This document shows, piece by piece, positions 1 to 5,067 of a DNA stretch of 5,067 bases; the first letter of the stretch is position 1; each line of letters starts with the position of its first letter. Both the position numbers and the translations under genes were made by a program. Below the pieces are notes generated by a model. The model did not search any database and was not told the DNA's origin. It saw nothing but the letters and a program-made list of their open reading frames with translations. The DNA comes from CAYLNK01 sp964384675 (lineage in GTDB: Bacteria; Acidobacteriota; Thermoanaerobaculia; UBA5066), in contig CAYLNK010000397.1 of assembly GCA_964384675.1 (NCBI GenBank), positions 1-5,067 on the forward strand, written 5' to 3'.

Positions 1-1
1 G

Positions 2-1234
2 GCTTGCGCCGCGGCGAAGGCGCTGCGCGGCGGCGCGGGCGTCGTCGTCCTGGACGAGGGGTTCGCGGCCGGGGGGCAGATCTGGCGGCATCGGGCCGGC
101 TCCTCGGCGCCGCCGGGCGCCGCGCCGTATCTCGCCCGGCTCGAGCGTGAGGGTGTGCGCGTCCTCGCGGGCGCCACGGTCGTCGACGCACGGGACGGCG
201 GGCGCACGCTCCTCGTGGAGACGCGAGGCGGGGCCCTCGTCGTCCGTACCGAGAAGCTGGTGGTGGCGACGGGAGCGCGCGAGCGATTCCTGCCGTTCCC
301 GGGCTGGACGCTCCCGGGCGTTATGGGCGTCGGCGCCGCGCAGGCGCTCCTGAAGTCAGGCCTGTGGTTCCGGGGGAAGCGGGTCGTGATCGCCGGGACC
401 GGTCCGCTTCTCCTGCCGGTCGCGGCCCTCATGGCGAAGGACGGCGCGCCGCTCGCCGCGGTGGCCGAGCAGGCGCCGCTCGGGCGGCTCCTCGGCTTCG
501 CGGCGGGGCTGGTGGGGCGCCCCGGGAAGCTCGTAGAGGCGCTCCGGTACCGCGCCCGCTTTGCCGGAGTCCGGTACCGCACCGGCACCTGGGTGACGTC
601 GGCCGCGGGGGACGATCGTGTGCGCGAGGTGACGCTCACCGACGGGGCCCGCTCGTGGAGCGTGCCGTGCGACGTCCTTTGCTGCGCCCACGGGCTCGTC
701 CCGAACGTGGAGCTGGCCCGGCTCCTCGGCTGCGCCGTGGACGACGGCCGGGTGCGCGTCGACGCGCGGCAGGCGACGACCGTGCCGGACGTCCTCTGTG
801 CCGGCGAGCCGACGGGCGTCGCCGGACTGGAGGCGGCGCTCGCGGAAGGGGAGATCGCGGGCCTCGCGGCAGCCGGCCGGGAGACGTTTCCCGGCGCGCT
901 CCTGGCGCGGCGCGACGCCGGACGGGGGTTCGCGCACGCGCTCGAGGCCGCGTTCCGCCCGCGGGAGGAGCTGCTCCGGCTCGCCGCGCCCGACACCGTC
1001 GTCTGCCGGTGCGAGGACGTGCGGCGGGGGGACCTCGACCCGGCGTGGTCGATCCGCCAGGCGAAGCTCTACACGCGGGCCGGGATGGGGCCGTGTCAGG
1101 GGCGCGTCTGCGGCCCGGCGCTCGGCTGCCTCTTCGGCTGGGAGGCGGACGCCGTGAGGCCCCCGGTGAAAACGGCCTCCGTGGGGAGCCTCGCCGGAGG
1201 TACCATTCCGCCGCCATCGACCTCATCCGGCTGA
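2..1234 (+). CDS. FAD/NAD(P)-dependent oxidoreductase with BFD-like [2Fe-2S] domain (opine oxidase subunit A / HcnB-like), 5' partial
   Basis: The frame is open from base 2 to the TGA at 1232-1234 (410 residues); the true start and the first GxGxxG motif lie left of the window. Residues are counted from base 2. Residues 14-29 (VVVLDE, then GGQIWR) end the first FAD-binding Rossmann unit. ATGARE (89-94) followed by PGWTLPGV (100-107) is typical of this family. GKRVVIAGTGP (125-135) is the second, NAD(P)-binding Rossmann motif. CAGEPTGVAG (266-275) is the C-terminal FAD contact, with GE where many flavoproteins have GD. The C-terminus carries a BFD-like [2Fe-2S] domain with C335, C337, C365 and C370. 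Family members are subunits of opine oxidases, hydrogen cyanide synthase (HcnB), hydroxyproline/proline dehydrogenases and sarcosine oxidase. They usually pair with a DadA-like FAD oxidase, which is not visible here. The substrate cannot be read from the sequence. The 3' end overlaps the next gene. Confidence 0.9.
   Translation, partial: ACAAAKALRGGAGVVVLDEGFAAGGQIWRHRAGSSAPPGAAPYLARLEREGVRVLAGATVVDARDGGRTLLVETRGGALVVRTEKLVVATGARERFLPFPGWTLPGVMGVGAAQALLKSGLWFRGKRVVIAGTGPLLLPVAALMAKDGAPLAAVAEQAPLGRLLGFAAGLVGRPGKLVEALRYRARFAGVRYRTGTWVTSAAGDDRVREVTLTDGARSWSVPCDVLCCAHGLVPNVELARLLGCAVDDGRVRVDARQATTVPDVLCAGEPTGVAGLEAALAEGEIAGLAAAGRETFPGALLARRDAGRGFAHALEAAFRPREELLRLAAPDTVVCRCEDVRRGDLDPAWSIRQAKLYTRAGMGPCQGRVCGPALGCLFGWEADAVRPPVKTASVGSLAGGTIPPPSTSSG
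1196..1201 (+). promoter_or_regulatory. Consensus Shine-Dalgarno sequence (GGAGGT) before the permease gene
   Basis: GGAGGT is a full match to the anti-Shine-Dalgarno sequence and lies inside the last codons of the upstream oxidoreductase gene. No ATG, GTG or TTG in the permease frame lies within normal distance. The nearest near-cognate codon is ATC at 1216, with 14 bases between, and a CTG lies at 1231. An ATT at 1205 has good spacing but is in the oxidoreductase frame, not the permease frame. The site suggests that the permease is translated from its own initiation region near 1216. Confidence 0.6.
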
Positions 1235-2088
1235 CTCTCCTCGCCGCCCTCGGCGTCCTGACCGCGCTCTTCGTGGCGTACTGGGTGAAGGCCGCGCGGC
1301 AGGCGCGGGAGCGGGTGCGGCCCCCCACCGCGCTCGAGACGGCGGTCGGCTTCGTGACCAACTTCTTCGACACGCTGGGGATCGGCTCCTTCGCGCCGAC
1401 CACGGCCTTCTTCAAGCTGCGCAAGCTGGTGCCGGACGAGAACATCCCGGGCACGCTCAACGTCGGGCACGCGCTCCCCACGGTCGCCGAGGCGCTCCTC
1501 TTCATCGCCATCGTCGAGGTCGAGCCGGTCACGCTGGTGGCGCTGATCGTCGCGTCGGTGCTGGGCGCGTTCTTCGGGGCCGGCGTCGTGGCCGGGCTGC
1601 CGCGCCGCGCGATCCAGATCGGCATGGGCGGGGCGCTCTTCGTCGCGGCCACGTTCTTCCTGATGAAGAACCTCGGCCTCTTTCCGGGCGGCGGCAGCAC
1701 GCTGGCCCTGCACGGCGGCCTCTTCTGGGCCGGGGTGATCGGCAACTTCGTGCTCGGCGCGCTGATGACGCTCGGGATCGGGCTCTACGCCCCGTGCATG
1801 GTCCTCGTCGCCCTCCTCGGGATGAACCCGATCGCCGCCTTTCCGATCATGATGGGCTCCTGCGCCTTCCTGATGCCGGTCGGGAGCATGCGGTTCATCC
1901 AGAAGGAGAAGTACAGCCCCGGGCCCGCGCTCGGCCTGGCGCTGGGCGGCGTCCCGGGTGTCCTGATCGCGGCGCTCATCGTGAAGTCCCTTCCGCTCAC
2001 GGTCCTCCGCTGGGGCGTCATCGTGGTCGTCTTCTACACGGCGATCATGATGCTGCGCTCGGCCATGATGGCGCCCGAGCCGTCGTGA
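1216..2088 (+). CDS. TauE/SafE-family membrane permease (sulfite exporter-like)
   Basis: This is an integral membrane protein of about 290 residues; TauE/SafE proteins are commonly about 250-300. The protein is almost entirely hydrophobic segments joined by short loops, with a first helix at about residues 6-24. The fold's two-half pseudo-symmetry is visible: TLGIGSFAPTT (53-63) in the first half answers TLGIGLYAPCM (185-195) in the second. Other family-like motifs are NVGHALPT (82-89), GLPRRAIQIGM (127-137), MNPIAAFPIMMGS (203-215) and GGVPGVL (244-250). Family members move sulfite, sulfonates or organic anions across the inner membrane; the substrate here is unknown. The start is uncertain. 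ATC 1216 follows a consensus Shine-Dalgarno and keeps the first helix, whereas GTG at 1273, 1285 or 1315 would cut it. The gene overlaps the oxidoreductase gene by 19 bases if it starts at 1216, and the following gene by 4. Family assignment is secure; the start is not. Confidence 0.88.
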   Translation: MDLIRLTLLAALGVLTALFVAYWVKAARQARERVRPPTALETAVGFVTNFFDTLGIGSFAPTTAFFKLRKLVPDENIPGTLNVGHALPTVAEALLFIAIVEVEPVTLVALIVASVLGAFFGAGVVAGLPRRAIQIGMGGALFVAATFFLMKNLGLFPGGGSTLALHGGLFWAGVIGNFVLGALMTLGIGLYAPCMVLVALLGMNPIAAFPIMMGSCAFLMPVGSMRFIQKEKYSPGPALGLALGGVPGVLIAALIVKSLPLTVLRWGVIVVVFYTAIMMLRSAMMAPEPS

Positions 2089-3773
2089 GGGTCGCGGCGG
2101 GGCTCGCCGTCTCGATCACCGCCGCCATCGCCCTCGCCGCGCCCGCCGGCGCCGACGACTCCCTGGCGGCGCTCGACCGCGACTTCTGGGCCTGGCGCAC
2201 GGCCGAGCAGCCGACCAACCGCGACGACATCCCGCGCGTCATCCGGCCCGCGGGCTGGGCTCCCGACTGGGCTCCGGCCACCGTGGACGCGCGGCGCAAG
2301 GCGCTCCCGCCGTTCGAGGAGCGGTGGCGGAAGCTGGCCGATCCGTCGGCGCCGGTCGCGGTCCAGGTGGACCACCGGCTCCTCGGCTCGGCGATCGCGC
2401 GGGTGAGGTGGGAGCTGGAGGTGACGCGCGCCTGGCGCCGCGACGCCGGCTTCTACGTCGACCAGACGCTCGGCGTCCTCGTCGAGGCCCTCCTCCCGCC
2501 GGAGGCGTTCGACCGCGCGCGGAGCGAGTCGATCGTGCGCCTCGTCGCCTCCTTCCCGCGCACGCTCGAGGCGGCCCGCACGAACCTGGACGAGCCGGTC
2601 GGCCCGTTCGCGCGCCTCGCCATCGCGGATCTCAACGGGATCGGTCCGAGGCTCCAGGCCGCCGCGGACTCGCTGTCGCCGGCCCTCGACGCCGCGAGCC
2701 GCAAGCCGCTCGCCGAGGCGGTCGGGAAGGCGATCGCCGCGCTGGACGGGTACCGCACCTGGCTCGAGGGGCGCCTCCCGTCGATGTCCGGCGTGAACGC
2801 GGTCGGGCGGGACGGCTACCTCTTCTTCCTCCGGAACGTCGCGCTCATGCCGTTCACGCCGGAGGAGCTCCTGGCGATGGGGCGACAGGAGCGGGATCGC
2901 GCGGTGGCGTTCGAGGCGCTCGAGCGGCAGCGGAACGCGGGATTGCCGGAGCTGCCGCTCCTGCCGAGCCAGGCCGCGCAGGTGGAGCGGGCCCGGCGCG
3001 ACGAGGCGTCGATCCGGGCGTTCCTGGAGGCGAAGGGCGTCTGCACCGTCCCGGCGTCGGTCGGGCGGTACGTCTACCGGCCGATCCCCGGGTACCTGTC
3101 GGCGCTCGCGGGCTTCGGCGAGGGGACGGACTTCACGGCGCCGCTCCGCGGAGAGAGCGGCTCCACGCGCTACATCCCGGCGCCGTCGCCGACCCTCGGC
3201 TACTTCGCGCTCTCGATGGCGAAGGACCCGCGCGCCGACATGGCCCACGAGGGGATCCCGGGCCACGCGTTCCAGATGGCGATCTCGTTCGCCCACGAAG
3301 ACCCGCTCCGTCGCCGTTACGCGGACTCCGGCGTGAACGAGGGCTTCGCGTTCTACGTGGAGGAGATGCTTTTCCAGATGGGCCTCTTCGACGACAGCCC
3401 GAAGACGCGCGAGATGCTGTACAGCTACCAGCGGCTGCGGGCGCTCCGCGTGGAGGTGGACGTCCGCCTGGCGCTCGGGACGTTCACGATCGACCAGGCC
3501 GCCGAGTACCTGCACACGAACGTCCCGATGGACGCGGCCACCGCCCGCTCCGAGGCAGCCTCCTTCGCGTCGACTCCGGGGCAGGCGATCGGGTACCAGA
3601 TCGGGAAGCTCCAGATCGTGAGCCTCCTCGCCGAGGCCCGGCGGGCGCAGGGGGAGAAGTTCCAGCTCCGCGCGTTCCACGACTACGTGATCCGGAACGG
3701 GAACGTGCCGTTGACCCTGCAGCGGTGGGAGCTGCTCGGGCTGCGGGATCAGGTCGACGCACTCTCACGGTGA
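2085..3773 (+). CDS. Secreted DUF885 family protein, putative zinc-dependent hydrolase
   Basis: The protein has 562 residues, close to the usual DUF885 size. The GTG start at 2085 is chosen because it begins a clear signal peptide: MR, a hydrophobic stretch of about residues 3-19, then PAGA with likely cleavage after A23. No lipobox cysteine is present, so a periplasmic or secreted protein is expected. The motif HEGIPGH (388-394) is the DUF885 form of a zinc-binding HExxH-like site. NEGFAFYVEE (418-427) corresponds to the family's EGWALYxE element and could supply the third ligand (E419). PGQAIGYQIGK (498-508) is the conserved C-terminal signature. All three motifs are intact, so the protein is probably active. 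Members are thought to be metallopeptidases or related hydrolases, but few are characterised and the substrate is unknown. Its GTG overlaps the permease stop as GTGA with no clear Shine-Dalgarno, which suggests translational coupling. Confidence 0.92.
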   Translation: MRVAAGLAVSITAAIALAAPAGADDSLAALDRDFWAWRTAEQPTNRDDIPRVIRPAGWAPDWAPATVDARRKALPPFEERWRKLADPSAPVAVQVDHRLLGSAIARVRWELEVTRAWRRDAGFYVDQTLGVLVEALLPPEAFDRARSESIVRLVASFPRTLEAARTNLDEPVGPFARLAIADLNGIGPRLQAAADSLSPALDAASRKPLAEAVGKAIAALDGYRTWLEGRLPSMSGVNAVGRDGYLFFLRNVALMPFTPEELLAMGRQERDRAVAFEALERQRNAGLPELPLLPSQAAQVERARRDEASIRAFLEAKGVCTVPASVGRYVYRPIPGYLSALAGFGEGTDFTAPLRGESGSTRYIPAPSPTLGYFALSMAKDPRADMAHEGIPGHAFQMAISFAHEDPLRRRYADSGVNEGFAFYVEEMLFQMGLFDDSPKTREMLYSYQRLRALRVEVDVRLALGTFTIDQAAEYLHTNVPMDAATARSEAASFASTPGQAIGYQIGKLQIVSLLAEARRAQGEKFQLRAFHDYVIRNGNVPLTLQRWELLGLRDQVDALSR

Positions 3774-3779
3774 CGCGGC

Positions 3780-3802
3780 GTCCCGGAATGGAGCGCCGGG
3801 AC
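3780..3802 (+). terminator. GC-rich hairpin after the operon, possible terminator
   Basis: GTCCCGG (3780-3786) and CCGGGAC (3796-3802) form a perfect 7-bp stem with a 9-base loop, starting 7 bases after the stop codon of the DUF885 gene. No T-run follows, so it is not a textbook intrinsic terminator. A second 6-bp GC stem lies downstream (CCCGCC 3834-3839 with GGCGGG 3847-3852). Short GC stems arise often by chance in DNA this GC-rich; position is the main argument. Confidence 0.3.
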
Positions 3803-3923
3803 TCCCGGGCGAGAGGCCCGTCGCGCCTTCGATCCCGCCGGGACGGGGCGGGCTCCTCGCGACCCGCTGCGCGCGCCCGAACCCGCTTACGCGTGCGGCG
3901 CTTCGGGCGCGGGGGGCTCGCCG

Positions 3924-3981
3924 TTTTCCCCAAGAATTCGCCACAGATTCTTCTGCGACGGCAGCGAATTCTCGGGGAAAA
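3924..3981. repeat. Near-perfect 18-bp inverted repeat (palindromic element)
   Basis: The left arm TTTTCCCCAAGAATTCGC (3924-3941) and the right arm GCGAATTCTCGGGGAAAA (3964-3981) are complementary at 17 of 18 positions; the one mismatch is A3932 against C3973. The loop is 22 bases. Two smaller pairings compete with or sit inside it: AAGAAT (3932-3937) with ATTCTT (3947-3952), and CTGC (3953-3956) with GCAG (3961-3964). The outer ends are T-run then A-run on either strand, the reverse of an intrinsic terminator. It lies 150 bases after the operon, between convergent transcription units. Possible roles are a factor-dependent or bidirectional terminator, a dispersed palindromic element, or a protein-binding site. 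The structure is plain to see; its role is unknown. Confidence 0.8.
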
Positions 3982-4669
3982 AACTCGCCCCTCGGGGCCT
4001 GTCCTGTTCCCGCGGCCGCCGAGTCCGTGTGGCCCCGGGGGCTCAGACAACGGCGAGCCCTGATCCCGCGCCCTCGCGGCGCGCGCGAGCGGGTCCCCGG
4101 GCGTGCTCGAGGGTCGCTGCGGGCCCATCCCCGCCCCGGCTCGAGGTCCCGCGTTCGGAGGTGTGAACCCTGCGATCTGGTTCTCGGGAGGCGCCGCCGT
4201 GTCATCCGCGAGCTCGAGCGTGGCGCCGCACGGCCCGAGCCTTGAGCCTCTCGGCGTCTGCCTTCCCCGGTGCCGAAGCTCTTCGCCGTCAGAGCCACGC
4301 GTCCTAGCCGCACTCTGCGAATCGGCTTGCGACATGGACAGTCAATCGGGGTCCAATGTGACTCCGGGACAACGGGCTGGGTTCGCCTACGTCTGTCCTT
4401 CCACGATGACGTGGAGACCCGGGCTGGCGGTGTACGGAAGCCTCGCGGAACCTCTGTCCGTTGGCGTTGGCTCAATCACTCCCCGAGGCGCCGTTGCCGC
4501 GTGCCCTGCTGTCCCCTTCCTTCGTCCTCTGACCCTGACGCTCGACGGCGCGGAGGGTCGACAGAGCATCACGACATCGCCGCCGGAGTGACGTCGCACC
4601 CGAAGGCCAGCGCGCCGCCGCGCCGTCGACGCCTGCCCACCATCTATCATTTATCCTTTGGCCCTGACC

Positions 4670-4696
4670 CCATTGATCCCCTCGAGCGGGGGAACC
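4670..4696 (-). repeat. Degenerate leader-distal CRISPR repeat
   Basis: The last 14 bases (CGAGCGGGGGAACC, 4683-4696) match the consensus repeat exactly and sit at the right phase, followed by a normal 32-nt spacer. The other half is damaged. With a 2-base deletion, ATCCCC (4676-4681) can still be aligned, but the GGGAGC end, which would encode the crRNA handle, is lost. One arm of the hairpin stem is disturbed as well. Degenerate last repeats are common at the trailer end and here fix the array's polarity. Confidence 0.85.
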
Positions 4697-5067
4697 ACGG
4701 GGCCGCTGGTGGAGTCCCACCGCGCGACGGGAGCATCCCCGCGCGAGCGGGGGAACCCCGTCCTCGGTCGCGGGAGAGATCCGGGTGAGGGGAGCATCCC
4801 CGCGCGAGCGGGGGAACCTCCGGCTCGGGCGTGACGCGCGTGGCGGACACGGGAGCATCCCCGCGCGAGCGGGGGAACCGGAGGGGACGCGGTCGAGCGG
4901 GGCGCGGGGAAGGGAGCATCCCCGCGCGAGCGGGGGAACCCCGGTCGGCTCGGGGCCGCCGAACGTCGGGAGGGGAGCATCCCCGCGCGAGCGGGGGAAC
5001 CGCCATGAAGGCCGCCACGGCCGCCCCCGCGGAGGGAGCATCCCCGCGCGAGCGGGGGAACCGGTAT
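4670..5067 (-). CRISPR. Type I-E CRISPR array, leader-distal end, transcribed on the minus strand
   Basis: Six identical 29-nt repeats lie at 4729-4757, 4790-4818, 4851-4879, 4912-4940, 4973-5001 and 5034-5062, a strict 61-base period. A degenerate terminal repeat ends at 4696. Spacers are all 32 nt: 4697-4728, 4758-4789, 4819-4850, 4880-4911, 4941-4972 and 5002-5033; a seventh begins at 5063 and runs off the window. Read on the minus strand, the repeat is GGTTC, stem CCCCGC, loop TCGC, stem GCGGGG, then ATGCTCCC. This is the 5+6+4+6+8 layout of I-E repeats, such as those ending ATGAACCG. Cas6e cutting after the stem would leave ATGCTCCC as the 8-nt crRNA handle. The degenerate repeat at the left end agrees with this direction, so leader and new spacers lie to the right. 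No cas gene is in the window. The unvaried copies suggest an array not long decayed. Confidence 0.97.

Larger units (their letters stand above)
3774..4669. other. Non-coding stretch of about 900 bases between the operon and the CRISPR array
   Basis: I see no credible protein gene on either strand. The long open frames are products of high GC content: they are rich in Arg, Pro, Ser and Gly, overlap one another on both strands, show no recognisable motif and lack convincing ribosome binding sites. No tRNA is recognisable, as I find no GTTCGA-type T-arm. The stretch holds the GC hairpins near 3780-3852, the long inverted repeat at 3924-3981 and a 6-bp stem at 4039-4060 (GGGCTC/GAGCCC). It also holds a small palindrome at 4400-4415 (TCCACG/CGTGGA) and an AT-richer patch at 4641-4660 beside the array. 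It separates convergent transcription units: the operon reads rightward and the array leftward. It may be decayed mobile or once-coding DNA, but I cannot show that. Confidence 0.6.

Noticed and set aside
2034..3680. 548-residue minus-strand open frame antisense to the DUF885 gene
   Set aside because: It is very rich in Arg, Glu, Gly, Leu and Val without domain motifs, while the plus strand carries a signal peptide and intact DUF885 motifs.
3924..3983. Long inverted repeat as a classical intrinsic terminator
   Set aside because: The 3' side of the stem ends in an A-run on both strands; no U-tract would follow the hairpin in either transcript.
4021..4061. Possible tRNA or structured RNA around the GGGCTC/GAGCCC stem
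   Set aside because: No T-arm, anticodon arm or acceptor pairing can be laid out; a 6-bp GC stem is expected by chance in this composition.
3484..4475. Minus-strand open frames of 283 and 236 residues over the end of the DUF885 gene and the intergenic stretch
   Set aside because: They are GC-driven shadows: one is antisense to well-supported DUF885 codons, both read through the long palindrome, and no conserved motif is visible.
4103..4788. Plus-strand open frames of 162 and 172 residues before and into the array
   Set aside because: They overlap in different frames, have low-complexity Arg/Pro/Ser-rich composition, show no family motif, and one runs into CRISPR repeats.
4472..5041. Minus-strand open frames through the array encoding repeated FPRSRGDAP, VPPLARGCS and GSPARAGM peptides
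   Set aside because: These are the 29-nt CRISPR repeat read in three frames because the 61-base period shifts frame each unit. Such proteins are a known annotation artefact of I-E arrays.
4670..5067. Plus-strand transcription of the CRISPR array
   Set aside because: Read on the plus strand, the 3' part after the stem is GAACC (5 nt), which does not match the 8-nt I-E handle. The degenerate repeat would also sit at the leader end, which is unusual.

Overview
The window is very GC-rich, and nearly every codon in the genes ends in G or C. It reads as a chromosomal segment of a GC-rich bacterium. One protein has a Sec-type signal peptide, and the CRISPR array is type I-E. Acidobacteriota, Myxococcota and similar soil or sediment lineages would fit, but nothing here fixes the taxon.

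Left part (2-3773): three genes on the + strand are packed as an operon. The first is open at the left edge. It encodes an FAD/NAD(P)-dependent oxidoreductase with a C-terminal four-cysteine [2Fe-2S] domain, of the opine oxidase subunit A / HcnB / sarcosine oxidase alpha type. It overlaps the start of a TauE/SafE-type membrane permease. The permease overlaps by 4 bases (GTGA) a secreted DUF885 protein, a putative zinc hydrolase with an HEGIPGH motif. A possible working model is that the permease and the exported hydrolase handle a small substrate or product linked to the oxidoreductase. That is inference from gene order only. The permease has a consensus Shine-Dalgarno sequence but no ATG, GTG or TTG near it, so its start is an open question.

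Middle part (3774-4669): about 900 bases hold no credible gene. There is a GC hairpin just after the operon and a striking 18-bp inverted repeat at 3924-3981. An AT-richer stretch borders the array. The region may contain worn remnants of mobile DNA, but that is unproven.

Right part (4670-5067): a type I-E CRISPR array has one degenerate terminal repeat, six identical 29-nt repeats, six complete 32-nt spacers and the start of a seventh. Repeat architecture and the position of the degenerate repeat both show that it is transcribed on the minus strand. The leader, the newest spacers and probably the cas genes therefore lie beyond the right edge. I see no clearly new system. The most unexplained items are the long palindrome, the truncated terminal repeat with its foreign-looking flank, and the permease start.
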